A stretch of DNA of 64,000 nt, taken from positions 553,051 through 617,050 of the forward strand of contig OY253657.1 in assembly GCA_958009055.1 (NCBI GenBank). The letters run 5' to 3'. This stretch comes from Choricystis sp. odSpoLacu1 (Eukaryota > Chlorophyta > Trebouxiophyceae). The position numbers and the translations under genes are program-made. The notes beneath the pieces are model-generated. The model searched no databases, was not told where the DNA came from, and was given only the letters and a program-made list of their open reading frames with translations. Positions 1 to 9,901 of this stretch are shown piece after piece (positions within the stretch are counted from its first letter, which is position 1; each line of letters starts with the position of its first letter).

Positions 1-740
1 ACGTGCGGCGGTTTCAGCCGCCGCGGCAGCAGCCGATGCCGCCGCCGCCTCCGCAGCCGCCGCCACCCGCTTGTCCCGCTTCTTGACAAACGCCACCAAC
101 TCGCGCACGGTGTCGGTGAAGGCGCGCCGCGCGCGCGCGCGCCGCTTGCGGTTGTCGTCTAGCATCAACCGCCGCACGCGCCGGTCGGGCGCGGACGCGG
201 GGTTGTGGGCGTCCGCCCAGGTGTAGGGTTTGGACGTGGTGAACCCTGCCCAGGCCGCGTAAAAGGCGGACACGGCCGCCCAGTCTGTGTGTGCGCCGCC
301 AAAGGGAGGCAGGTCGGCGTCTGACCCCGCCTCCCGCTCCGCGGTCGCCAGCCCAGCAAACAGGGCGCCATACACGCCGTAGAATGAGGTGGAGTTGTCG
401 CCATAGCCCGCAAACGCGGCCGACGTGAAGAAAGGAAACAGGTCGGGTTCATCGGGGGGAGGTTCCCCACCCCCATCCCCCGCGCCGCCGCCATCATCCC
501 CAGCTTGGTGGGTGCGCCCCGACGCCAGGATGGCGTCCCGGTGGCCATCATACCAGGCGCGCTCGTGCGCGTCGGACAGCACCTCCCACGCGTTCTGCAC
601 CTCCTTGAAACGGTCGCCCGCGGACGGGTCGTCCACGTTTTTGTCGGGGTGCCACCGCAGGGCGGCCCGCCGGTAGGCCGTCCTCAGGGTGGCGTCATCC
701 GCGTCGCGGGCGACGTCCAGCACTTCGTAGAAGCAGCGCA
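1..740 (-). CDS. DNAJC21: DNAJC21/JJJ1-type J-protein, 3' part cut by window edge
   Basis: The ATG at 740 opens an uninterrupted frame that runs off the window, so about 246 N-terminal residues are present. Residues 1-65 form a J domain with the HPD motif (RWHPDKN) that stimulates Hsp70 ATPase. After a Gly/Asp-rich linker come FYAAWAGFTTSKPYTWAD and, near the edge, RRVRRLMLDDNRKRRARARR followed by RELVAFVKKRDKRV. This order is diagnostic of the DNAJC21/Jjj1 subgroup, cytosolic J-proteins that work with Hsp70 in late 60S subunit maturation. The C-terminal C2H2 zinc fingers expected in the family lie outside the window. The 5' leader carries a CA repeat on the sense strand. The family call is firm; no intron is seen in the visible part. 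Confidence 0.88.
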
Positions 741-825
741 TTTGGTGGGGTGGGGTGGGTTGAGAGGGGAATGGGGCGACGGCTAGGTGTGGGGGGTGCG
801 GCCGCGCGCGCTGGCCGACGCACGC

Positions 826-867
<42 letters not shown>

Positions 868-1096
868 ACCAGTGTGAGAGGCGCCGCACACAGGCACAGG
901 GGAGAGGCGGCGAAGCAACGAGAGGGCCCACCCCGCGCGCCCCCCGCAAAAAACGGGCGATTGGAACTGATTTCAAGAGCAAGAACGACCTCCCCTCTTC
1001 ATCCCCTCTTCCTGCCGATCACTGGCCTAGTTGAAGCATGCGCTGCACTGCTTACACACCCTGTTGTTAGAAGCTGAAAATGCTGGAACCCCACAC
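741..1096. other. Gene-free stretch upstream of DNAJC21
   Basis: This is the promoter/5' leader of DNAJC21 and the 3' flank of the NAK kinase, both on the minus strand. It holds a TG microsatellite at 831-866 (CA on the sense strand). Overlapping open frames here are GC-driven and show no recognisable domain. Confidence 0.7.
831..866. repeat. (TG)18 microsatellite
   Basis: Perfect TG dinucleotide run about 90 bp upstream of the DNAJC21 start, reading CA on the strand of that gene. Confidence 0.95.
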
Positions 1097-2785
1097 TCAC
1101 AACCCCCACGCCTCGATCGGGGGCGGCTCCGACGTCGCGCGCCGGTGGCCGCGCGCGCTGCCGCCACCGCTGGCCGCCGCCGCGGCTTCAGCCGCGGCCC
1201 ACGGGTCGGGCGACGCGGGCGCACCGCCATCCTCATCGCCAAAGGTGGCCCACCCACCAGTGGCGGGCGGCGGCGCCGGCACTAGCGTCCCACCTCTTCC
1301 TCCCTCCAGCCTCGCGATGCGCGCGTCACGCTCCGCCACCGCCGCCGTCAGGGCCGCCTTGTCGCGCAGGGCGGCCTCCAGCTGGGCGCGCAGCGAGTTG
1401 ATGTCGTCGTCGTCGACCGCACGGCTGGTGGGCGTCGCGTCGGCGCGGGTGGGGGAGGAGGGCGCTGCTGCTGCAGCCGCGCGGTGGGATGGGTCGGGGG
1501 GCGGCTTCGGCGTCGCCCAAAAGGTGCCGCTGGTGGCAGCAGGAGGAGGGGGTGTCGACGCGGGCGGAGGAGGAGGGGCAGTTGTTGTCGCTGCAGCCGC
1601 GACCGCGGCCAACGTGCCACCACCGCCGCCGTCTTCATCATCAAATGACGCAAACCCTGACCTGTGCCGCCTGTGGCGGGGCGTGAGCGCCAGTTTGCCT
1701 GCAGGAGCGGGCGGCGACGCGGGCGGCAGGGAGGGGGCGGTGACCGCGACGTGGGGCGGCAGCGGCGGCGGCGGAGGCGCCACCGCCACGCCACCATCAT
1801 CCGCCCCCGCGTCCACGCCCGCTTCAGCCAGCAGCCCGTCCGCCATGGCCAGCAGGGCCTCCGCGGTGGGCCTGTCCCCAGGGTCGGGGGCCAGGCAGGC
1901 GTCGATGGCGGCCGCGACCGAGGGCGGCACGCGCGGCGGCAGCGCGGGGCGCACGCCATTCAAAATGGACAGCCTCGCCTCCCCATCAAACGGCAGCCGC
2001 CCCGTGGCCACCAGGTGCAGCAGCACGCCCAACGCCCACACGTCGACGGGGGGGCCGATGGGGAGGCGGGCCAGGAGGTCGATGAACTCGGGCGGGCGGT
2101 AGGCGGGTGTTGTGTGGCGACGGACGTCGTCCTCCGCGTCCGCCAGGGCGGCCGCGGACGCGCCCACGGGAGCGGGGGGGCGGGACGAGGCGGAGCCAAA
2201 GTCGGCCAGCACCCAGCGCGTGTGTGTGGAGGAGGAAGGGAGTGGGGCGCCGACGCCTCCTCCGGGCGGCAGCACACGCAACACGTTTTCGGCCTTCACG
2301 TCGCGGTGCACGATCGGGGGGGTCAACCCGTGCATGGCCGCCACGGCGGCCACGGCGGTCCGCCAGGCGGACAGGCCGGCGGTCAGCGGGAGGGTGCCAG
2401 CGGCCGTGGTGGAGGCGGCGAGGAGCGCGTCGGCCAGGGACTCGCCACACAGGTCGACCGCGAGGTACGCGTCGCTCGGCACCTCCCCCCCCACCGTGGT
2501 CGCGCCACGCAGCCCCAGGGCGGCTGGGCACCCCGCCAGCGCGGTCAGGGTGGCGACCTCGGCGGCCGCGTCGGCGGCGACGCCCGGGTCGCCGCCGACG
2601 CGGACGTGCTTGAGCGCGCAGCGCGCGCCCGACACGACGTCGACCGCCCTGTAGATGGTGGAGAAGCCGCCCTCCCCCACCACGCCCTCCACGCGCAGGG
2701 TGAGGGCCCCCACATCCAGGACGCGGCCGACCGGGGTGTCGGGGGGGGCGCGGTCGCCGCGCGCGGCGGCGAGGAGGCGGCGCAT
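1097..2785 (-). CDS. NAK-family Ser/Thr protein kinase (AAK1/GAK/Ark1-like)
   Basis: Single-exon gene of 562 aa. The kinase domain (about residues 20-310) has the Gly loop GEGGFSTIYRA, the catalytic lysine in CALKHV, HRDVKAENVL, the DFG motif in ADFGSA and the P+1 segment TPAYRPPEF. The G-x-G-G-F-S-x-I/V-Y loop and the RPPE motif are typical of the numb-associated kinases, which phosphorylate clathrin adaptors and endocytic actin regulators. The 250-residue tail is low complexity (Pro/Ala/Gly) with one short coiled coil near the end (LRAQLEAALRDKAAL). The frame stays open upstream of the chosen ATG, but that part is CA/T-rich leader-like sequence; the methionine directly before RRLLAAARG sits just ahead of the kinase core. 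Substrates cannot be read from the sequence. Confidence 0.85.
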   Translation of the reverse strand: MRRLLAAARGDRAPPDTPVGRVLDVGALTLRVEGVVGEGGFSTIYRAVDVVSGARCALKHVRVGGDPGVAADAAAEVATLTALAGCPAALGLRGATTVGGEVPSDAYLAVDLCGESLADALLAASTTAAGTLPLTAGLSAWRTAVAAVAAMHGLTPPIVHRDVKAENVLRVLPPGGGVGAPLPSSSTHTRWVLADFGSASSRPPAPVGASAAALADAEDDVRRHTTPAYRPPEFIDLLARLPIGPPVDVWALGVLLHLVATGRLPFDGEARLSILNGVRPALPPRVPPSVAAAIDACLAPDPGDRPTAEALLAMADGLLAEAGVDAGADDGGVAVAPPPPPLPPHVAVTAPSLPPASPPAPAGKLALTPRHRRHRSGFASFDDEDGGGGGTLAAVAAAATTTAPPPPPASTPPPPAATSGTFWATPKPPPDPSHRAAAAAAPSSPTRADATPTSRAVDDDDINSLRAQLEAALRDKAALTAAVAERDARIARLEGGRGGTLVPAPPPATGGWATFGDEDGGAPASPDPWAAAEAAAAASGGGSARGHRRATSEPPPIEAWGL

Positions 2786-3221
2786 TGGTGATGGGGGGGA
2801 GACGACCAGGGAAGGAGAGGCGGGGTGGCGAGGCGCGCGTGTGTGTGTGTGTGTGTATGCGTCCCCCACGCCAGGCGCAGGGCCGAGTGGCTTTGCTTGC
2901 GTGGCCGCGCAGGACGCGTGGGGGCCGCGCGTGTGGTTTGCGCAGGGCGGCGCGCGCTTCGCAAAAACGAAAACACCCGAGTGCGTGGAGAGACACTGCT
3001 GCTTTTTGTTTTCGTTTTTCACCGCCCAACGACACCACCACCACTTGAAAAGGGGCAAGTCCTGGGTTTGCAGATAAAAAAACGGCGTTCTTTTGGGGTG
3101 GACCGCGGGAAAAAGAAAGGGAGACGTGGTTTTTGGGGGGGGACGACTCTCTCGGCCGTCTGCGTTGGGTGTCGCACACCCTTCACACCCACCACACACC
3201 ACCACCCTCTCTCTACTCTCC
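2786..3221. other. Intergenic stretch between NAK kinase and CTP synthase
   Basis: Promoter/leader of the kinase and 3' flank of CTP synthase, both minus strand. It has a short TG run near 2838-2858, close to the kinase start, and several T- and G-rich tracts. No further gene is seen. Confidence 0.65.
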
Positions 3222-5505
3222 TCACTCTTGCTTGGCCGTCACGCGCGCCCGCTTGCCCGCGGGGCCACCGCCGGGCGCGGGGGACAGGATCGCCCCCGTC
3301 GTCAGCCATGCGTCGAGCTTGCCCGCGGCCGCGAGCACCAGCCCCAGGAACAGGGGGGACGGCCGCCCCGGCCTCGACTTGAACTCGGGGTGGAACTGGA
3401 CGGCCACGTAGTAGGGGTGGCCGGCATCGGGGGCGAGTTCCACGATCTCCATGCGCTCCCCCGTCTCGTCTTTGCCGACAAAGCGCAGGCCCGCCGCCTC
3501 CAGGGAGGGGACGAGGGTGGGGTTGACCTCGTAGCGGTGGCGGTGGCGTTCATCGATGTATTGTTCGGCCTGGGGAGGTGGGGAGTGGGGGTTGGGGTGG
3601 GTGGTGGTCTCGTTTTTGTCTTCTCTCTTGCTTGTTCAACCAACCCTCTCTCTTCCCTCCCTCTCTCTCTTCTCACCTGGTACAGCTTGGCCGCGATGCA
3701 GTCCACCGTCTCCAGCACCGTGCGCCGGCTGCCCAGCCGCATGGTGCCCCCCTTGTGCGTGGTCGAGCCTTCCGGCATAAAAACCACGGTCGGGTGCGGC
3801 GTGGCAGCATCGAATTCAGCAGAGTTGGCGTCCTTCAAGCCCAGCACGTTGCGCGCGTACTCGATCACAGCCAGCTGCATGCCCAGGCAGATGCCAAGGT
3901 AGGGCGTGCGCGTGGTACGGGCGTGGTGGGCGGCCAGGATCTTGCCTTCGACACCGCGCGAGCCAAAGCCGCCCGGGACGAGAACCGCGTCGGCGCCTTT
4001 CAGCGCGGCCCACGCCGCATCGCGGTCGCCCTGCTCCGCCGCGGGCTCCAGCTTCTCGGCGTCCACCCACACCAGGTCCAGGCGCCGGTTGGCGGCCAGA
4101 CAGGCGTGCTGCAGGGCTTTGATGACGGACAGGTAGGCGTCGGACAGGCCTGGTTTGGGAAAGGAGGGGGAGAGGAGGGGAGGGTTGGTGAGTGAAAAAA
4201 CGACGCCAACCCACAAACCATCCCACCACCCCACACAAACACACAAACTTCTCACCAGTGTACTTGCCCACCATGGCGACCGACACTTTGGCCCCCAGCC
4301 CGTCCCACCTCTCCGCCAGGGCGGTGCGCCAGTACGTCAGGTCCATCGTCGCCGCCCCGCCCAACCCCAGCCGATCACACAGCGCCGCGTGCGCGCCCTG
4401 GGACGCCAGCAGCAGCGGCACGTGCCAGATGTTGGCCACGTCGTGCATGGTGAGCACGTGGGAGGGGGGCACCTGGCAGAAGAGGGCGAGTTTTTCGCGG
4501 ACAGATTCCTCTAAAGGCTCCGACGCGCGGCACGCCAGAAAGGCGGGGTTGATGCCCAGCGACCGCAGCGTGGCGACCGAGTGCTGGGTGGGCTTGGTCT
4601 TTTGTTCGCCCACCACGCAGAGCACGGGGACGAGGGACACGTGGACACAGCAAAAGTTGGGGGCGCCCACACGGAACTGGAATTGACGTAAAGCTTCAAC
4701 GAACGGGGCAGACTCGATGTCGCCGACCGTCCCCCCCAGCTCGATGACGCACACGTCGGGAGGGCCGGGGCGCCCGTCCACCGGGATGAGGGCGACGCGT
4801 TCGATCCAGTCCTGGATCGCGTCGGTCACGTGGGGCACCACTTGCACCGTTTTGCCCAGGTAATCGCCCTTCCTCTCCTTGGCCAGCACGTGTTGGTACA
4901 CCTTGCCTGTGGTGAGGTTGTTGTCCCGGGTCAGGGTGAGGTCCAGGAAGCGTTCATAGTTGCCCAGGTCGAGGTCGACCTGTGGTGGGGAGGGGGTGGA
5001 GAAGTGGGTTGGGGTGTCGTCATCAAAAACACGCACTCTCTCTCTTCTCCTTCTCTTCTCTACTCACCTCGCCGCCGTCGTCCAGCACGAACACTTCGCC
5101 GTGCTCAAAGGGGGACATGGTGCCGGCATCGATGTTGAGGTAGGGGTCTGCGGGGAGGGACAGGAGAGGGTGAGCACGAGAGGCACACGACCCGAACCAC
5201 GCGCCCGCCCCAACCTCTTCCCACCCTCGTGTGTGCCACACTCACCAATCTTGATCGACGTCACGCGGTGGCCGCACGCTTTCAGCAGGACGCCGACCGA
5301 GGACGCGCACACGCCCTTGCCTGTGGTGTGGTGGTGGTGGTGGTGGTGGTGGGGGGTGTCGGTCCGCGCGAGTGAGGGGATTCGCGCGCAGCGCGCGCTC
5401 GCTTTTGGAATTTTTTGTTTTCGTCTCTCCCGCCTCTCTCCCCACACACACAACAAACTCACCCAGGCCTGACACCACGCCACCAGTGACGAGCACGTAT
5501 TTCAT
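3222..5505 (-). CDS. CTPS: CTP synthase (glutamine-hydrolysing)
   Basis: Makes CTP from UTP, ATP and glutamine in the cytosol. Six exons on the minus strand: 5463-5505, 5246-5320, 5068-5147, 4256-4979, 3677-4149 and 3222-3569. All junctions are GT-AG with matching phase and give 580 aa, the usual eukaryotic length. The N-terminal synthetase domain begins [17 protein letters not shown] and contains [20 protein letters not shown]. The C-terminal glutaminase has the nucleophile loop LGICLGMQ and the His/Glu pair in [11 protein letters not shown]. The first three exons are tiny (43, 75 and 80 nt), separated by 142- and 98-nt introns. The gene faces the SAM carrier across a 371-bp divergent promoter. 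Confidence 0.96.
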
Positions 5506-5876
5506 CGCGGAGGAGGGGAGGAGCCAGAGAGAGTGGGGCAAACGCGCCGCGTTTTTTTTTTTTTTTTTTCGTTCCGGTTTTGATTCGGCCGCCGGTGTGC
5601 CCCCGATGCAAAAAACCGGGTGGCCTCCCGACGCGAGGCTAGGCAGGGCGCAGCTGCTGTGCAGGAACGACCGGGCAGTGGCACAGTGGGAGGGGAGGGG
5701 GAGAGGTGTGCAAAGGGAGGGGCCGACAAGAGGAGTCAATTCGGCGGCGCGCGCGGATGGGAGTGTTGAAGCGAGCTCGGTGTTTTCGTCAACGACCAGC
5801 AAGAGAGAAAGAAGCCCGGTGTCCTTCTCTTGCCGCATTCCAGCCCCCTTTTCACACCCCACACCACACACCCCAC
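5506..5876. other. Divergent promoter region, CTPS / SAM carrier
   Basis: Holds the 5' flanks of two divergently transcribed genes. It contains an 18-base T run at 5552-5569 close to the CTPS start, reading A on the CTPS sense strand. No TATA box or further gene is evident. Confidence 0.65.
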
Positions 5877-7072
5877 ATGCTCACCGCCCGCCGGCGCTGG
5901 GTGGCGGCTCTGGAAGACGAAGCCCCAGCGCACACCATCGCACGGACCCGCCGCCGCCGCCGCCGCCGCGCCACAGCGCGCGCCGGCTTTGCGTCCATGA
6001 CGGTGGCTGGTGGCCTGGTGTCGGGAGGGGGCAAGGACGACGGTGAGAGTGCGGGGAGGAGGGAGGAGGAGGAGGCGCAATTGGCCGGCGTGAGCAGCAG
6101 CCGAAACCGACGCCCCTCACCCTCTTTTCTCCAACCCCTGTCCCAGCCCCAACCCCCAACCCCATCGCCACCCTCGCCTTCCTGGGCAAGAAGAAGGCGC
6201 CGCCCCCTCCTCCTCCCGTCCCCAAGTGGCGCCAGGTGGCGGGCAACGTCGCCGCGGGGGCGACGGCCGGCGTCGCCGTGGAGGCCGCCCTTTACCCCAT
6301 CGACACCATCAAGACCCGCCTCCAGCTCGCAGCCCGCGGCGGCGGCCTGCGCGCCCTGCTGGCCGGCAGCGGCGGCAAAGCCCTGTATGCAGGCGTGTGG
6401 GGCAACTTGTTGGGGGTGGCTCCAGCCAGTGCCATTTTCATGGGTGTTTATGAGCCCCTGAAACAACGCGTCGCCGCCGCCAACCCCGACAAATCCTGGC
6501 TGGGGCCCCTGGTGGCGGGTGCGGGGGCGGGGGCGGCGGCATCGATTGTGCGGGTGCCGACCGAGGTGGTGAAACAAAGGATGCAGGCGGGCCATTTTGC
6601 TAAGGCAGCCGCGGCCGTCCGCTCCATCCTGGCGGCTGAAGGCGCCGCCGGCCTCTTCGCCGGGTATGGCTCCTTCCTGCTGCGCGACCTCCCCTTTGAC
6701 GCCATCGAGTTTGTGGCGTACGAACAGTTGAAGAAGGCGGCAGAGAACGCAACGGGGAGGGAGCTGCGCGCGGCGGAGGTCTCGGCTGTGGGCGCCGCCG
6801 CGGGCGCCGTCACGGGCGTCGTCACCACCCCACTGGACGTGCTCAAAACGCGCCTCATGACGCAGGGCGCGGGCGGCAAGTACAAGGGCGTCGTCGACTG
6901 CGCGCGGCGCATCGCGGCGGAGGAGGGGGTGGGGACACTGTTTGCCGGGTGGCAACCACGCGTCCTGTGGATTGGGCTGGGTGGCTGCGTCTTCTTCTCC
7001 GCGCTGGAAGCCGCCAAGAAGGCGTACGCCGTCGACCCAGTGGCATGGGCGGCCAAAGCCAAGGCGGCGTGA
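5877..7072 (+). CDS. SAMC: S-adenosylmethionine mitochondrial/plastid carrier (SLC25 family)
   Basis: Two exons (5877-6042 and 6147-7072) joined in phase give 363 aa. The first exon encodes a Met-led Arg/Ala-rich leader suited to organelle import; an in-frame ATG at 5997 is an alternative start. The body has three mitochondrial-carrier repeats with PIDTIKTRLQ, PTEVVKQRMQ and PLDVLKTRLM. Family-specific blocks are FMGVYEPLKQRV, YGSFLLRDLPFDAIEF and PRVLWIGLGGCVFFSALE, the signature of SAMC/SLC25A26, which exchanges cytosolic SAM for S-adenosylhomocysteine to supply organellar methylation. Plant SAMC can reach both mitochondria and plastids; which applies here is unknown. Confidence 0.92.
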
Positions 7073-7150
7073 AGGGAGGGAGGTTTTTTTTGTGAATGAC
7101 CGCGTCACAACTTTTTTCTATTCAACTTTTACACACCCTCTCCTCTCTCT

Positions 7151-8383
7151 TCACTTATTCTGCTTCAGCAGCGCCACCACCCTGTCCCGCGTGGGCTGGG
7201 CGTCGATGGCGCCGGGCGCGGTGGCGGTCAGGGCGCCGGCTGCAGCCCCAAACTCGACGGCGGCGCAGAGGGCGGCCGGGTTGCTCGCGACCGCCTCTAA
7301 CCCGCCCGCGTCCAGCGCGGCCGCCACAAAGCCGCCCAGGAACGCGTCCCCCGCCCCCGTCGTGTCTTCGACGGACACAGGGTAGGCGGGGACGCGGTCA
7401 CACGTGGGGGCGCCCCCCGTGGGGGATTTGAAGGCGTAGGCACACCCTGCCCCGCCCCCCGTCACCAGCACGCCCGCAGCACGCGGCAACGCCGCCAGCA
7501 CCGCGTCGGGCGCGTCCAGGGCGCGGGCGGCGGGCACCCCCACCAACCACTCCGCCTCCTCTTCAGCCAGTTTGACGATGTCGGCGCGGTCGACGTAGGG
7601 GCGCACGATTGAGGGGGCGGCGGCCGGGTCGTCGAAAAACACGGGCCGCCAGTTGACGTCGATGACGACGGCCGCCCCACCCGCTGCGGCGGCGGCGACC
7701 GCGGCCTCCATGGCGGCTCCAGTCTTGGGGTAGGCCAGGCCCAGGGTGCCGGTGATGAGGGCGCCCGCGGATGTCAACATGTCGAGGGGCAAAGCGTGTG
7801 CATCAATGAAACAATCCGCATACTCGTCCGCCGCCGCCGCCCCAAAGCCCACGAACGATCTGTCCCCATCCTTCGTGAACACGACGTACACGTCGCGCGT
7901 GGGGGCGGGGACGCGCTGCACGCCGGTGACGTCAACGCCTTTGGAGGCGAGAAGGGACACGAGGTCATCTCCCAGGGAGTCCTTCCCCAGCGCCGACACA
8001 AACGCGGCTGGATGGCCCAGGGTGGCCACCGCGGCCGCCACGTTGGCGGGGGCGCCGCCCGGGTAGGGCGTCCACGAGGTGACGGCGGGGCGGGGGAGGC
8101 CTTTCTGGTCGGCGAGAAAGTCTGGGGAGAGGGGGAAAGGGGGGGGGGGGAGGGGGGGGGGGCGTGAGAGGAACAGTCTCTCTTTTTTTCTCTCTCTCTT
8201 TGACCCCACACTCACATGCGCCCTCTTCTTCTTACCAAATAGGCCCTCCCCCAGGCACACGACCGTCTTGCCGGGCGGCGCCGCGTCGGCAGACACGCGT
8301 AGCGGCGCGCGCACGCGACGCGCGGTGCGGAGGGCGGGGGCCGCGCGGCAGGCTGTGGGCTGCGGGGCGCGGGTGGCACGCAT
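7151..8383 (-). CDS. Plastid pfkB-family sugar kinase (fructokinase-like)
   Basis: Exons 8236-8383 and 7151-8121 give 372 aa. The first 35 residues (MRATRAPQPTACRAAPALRT...) look like a chloroplast transit peptide. The kinase part starts VVCLGEGLFDFLADQKGLP, includes the substrate motif PGGAPANVAAAVATLG and ends with the pfkB signature VEDTTGAGDAFLGGF carrying the catalytic Asp. The best fit is fructokinase (fructose to fructose-6-phosphate), but inactive plastid FLN-type relatives share the fold. The 114-nt intron is a multiple of three without a stop, so an unspliced transcript would still translate. The gene ends 78 bp from the convergent SAM carrier. Confidence 0.87.
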   Translation of the reverse strand: MRATRAPQPTACRAAPALRTARRVRAPLRVSADAAPPGKTVVCLGEGLFGKKKRAHVSVGSKRERKKERLFLSRPPPLPPPPFPLSPDFLADQKGLPRPAVTSWTPYPGGAPANVAAAVATLGHPAAFVSALGKDSLGDDLVSLLASKGVDVTGVQRVPAPTRDVYVVFTKDGDRSFVGFGAAAADEYADCFIDAHALPLDMLTSAGALITGTLGLAYPKTGAAMEAAVAAAAAGGAAVVIDVNWRPVFFDDPAAAPSIVRPYVDRADIVKLAEEEAEWLVGVPAARALDAPDAVLAALPRAAGVLVTGGGAGCAYAFKSPTGGAPTCDRVPAYPVSVEDTTGAGDAFLGGFVAAALDAGGLEAVASNPAALCAAVEFGAAAGALTATAPGAIDAQPTRDRVVALLKQNK

Positions 8384-8533
8384 TCGGTGTGTGGGTAAAG
8401 GAGAGTGGGGAGCGGCGGGAGAGGGGAGGAGGAGCACCGGATTGGTTGTTTTGCAGCGTCGGGAAAGTGATGGGTACTCGGGAAAAACGTCTTCACCCCC
8501 CAAAAATAACGGCTCAACGTCACCCCCTTCTCA

Positions 8534-8746
8534 TCACCCCCCAAAGCTGAACTCCTGGGCCACAGTGGACGTGTCATACACTTTCACGCCGCCAGCGGCG
8601 GCGCGGGCAGCCATCCAGGCCGCAAAGTCACCAGCGGCGGGCGGCGCGGCGCGCGCTGCCACTGCCGGCTTGGCGGCCGGCGCGGCGGGGGGAGGGGGCG
8701 GCGTGTTCTCGCCATGTTGCGGCGCGGCTTTGGGAGGGGGGGGCAT
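8534..8746 (-). CDS. Small Ala/Pro-rich hypothetical protein (70 aa)
   Basis: An open frame between the fructokinase and the first HSF. The first 40 residues are low complexity; the C-terminal half, GDFAAWMAARAAAGGVKVYD followed by TSTVAQEFSFGG, looks less random than the surrounding shadow frames. No family is recognised. Its ATG would lie only 48 bp from the divergent HSF start, which is unusually tight for this window. It may be spurious. Confidence 0.35.
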   Translation of the reverse strand: MPPPPKAAPQHGENTPPPPPAAPAAKPAVAARAAPPAAGDFAAWMAARAAAGGVKVYDTSTVAQEFSFGG

Positions 8747-8794
8747 GATGGATCGCGTGCGTTTTGGGAGGGTCGGGTGTCGGAGGACATCTCC

Positions 8795-9705
8795 ATGACG
8801 CGCACGCACGGCGGGGCCGCCGCCCCCTCGTCCGCGGGCGCTTCGTCGTCCGCGGGGCGGGCGGCGGACGCGCCCCCGCCGCCCCGTTTCCAGCCGGTGC
8901 CCCCGTTTCTGAGCAAAACGTGAGCGTGTGACGCTGGAAGAGAGTGGGCGCGCGGCTGCAGAGAGTGTTGCGCGCCGTGGTGAGTGTGTCCTCATTTTCT
9001 CCGCCTCCCTCTTTCCCGCAGCTACGACCTCATCGACGACCCCACCACCGACGCGATCGTGTCCTGGGCGCCAGACGGGCGCAGGTGAGTAGGAGAGGAG
9101 GAGGGAACACGCGAGAGTGCGCGCCAACCGCCGCAGGGACCGCGCATTGGCCAGCGACCGACCCTCTTTCCACCCCCACCACCAGCTTCATCGTCCACAA
9201 CCCGGACAAGTTTGCGAGGGAACTCCTTCCTACATGCTTCAAACACGACAATTTAGCTTCTTTTGTGAGACAATTGAACACATATGGTTTCGCCAAGTGC
9301 GACCCCGATCGGTGGGCGTTTGCCAACGACTCGTTTCTGAGGGGGAGGCGCGACCTGCTGCCCACCATTGTCAGGAAAAAGTCGGGCGCCCCCAGCTATA
9401 GCGGTGGTGGTGGTGGTGGCGGTGAACGCCTCGCGCCGCGTGCGGTCGACCGCGCGCCGCGCGGTCCCTCCGTCTCGGACGCCTCCGACGCCCTGGCCGA
9501 CAGACTGGCCGACCTGGAGGACACGGTCGCCTCCCTGCAGGCCGACCGGGGGCTGCTGGTCGCAGAGTTGGCGACTGCACGCGCAGACGCGGACGCCGCG
9601 CGGGACGCGGCGCGCGCGCTGGAGGAGAGGGTGGGGGCGGTGGGGGAGGTGTGTGTGTACCTGTGTGCGTGCTTGATGGCGGGTGTGGGTGAGCAGGGGG
9701 TGTAG
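8795..9705 (+). CDS. HSF: Heat-shock transcription factor, short tandem copy
   Basis: Exons 8795-8919, 9022-9084 and 9186-9705 give 235 aa. The HSF DNA-binding domain (about residues 32-125) has [35 protein letters not shown] and the recognition-helix segment [21 protein letters not shown] coiled coil follows ([20 protein letters not shown]), corresponding to the HR-A/B trimerisation region. The ATG was chosen because MTRTHGG matches MSRTRGG at the start of the next gene. The frame stops at TAG soon after the coiled coil with a tail ([18 protein letters not shown]) that reads like unspliced intron, so the true C-terminus may lie elsewhere. HSFs bind heat-shock elements as trimers in the nucleus. 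Confidence 0.86.
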
Positions 9706-9901
9706 TTTTTGTTTTTGGGGAGCGTGTGTGTTGTAGAGGCAGGAGCGCTCTGGAGCGCGAGTTCGTTTTTTTGCCGAGCGACGAAAAACGAGCGCCACTA
9801 ACGTGTTTCGTTCGCTCCGTTTTGGCCGTGCCCTAGCGGACACACCCACACACTCTCTCTCCCTGCGCGGGCCACACCCTCACCACACTCTTCTGCCCCA
9901 A

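Noticed and set aside
1080..2791. Large plus-strand open frames opposite the NAK kinase
   Set aside because: Shadow frames of a GC-rich coding strand: Arg/Gly/His-rich with no domain, while the minus strand has a complete kinase.
3579..5462. Possible retained-intron open frames in CTP synthase
   Set aside because: The translated intron segments are low complexity and break the conserved alignment; five GT-AG introns restore a full-length enzyme.
8714..8794. Upstream ATG at 8714 as the HSF start
   Set aside because: It adds a Gly/Arg stretch absent from the tandem copy, whereas the ATG at 8795 aligns with the start of the second HSF.
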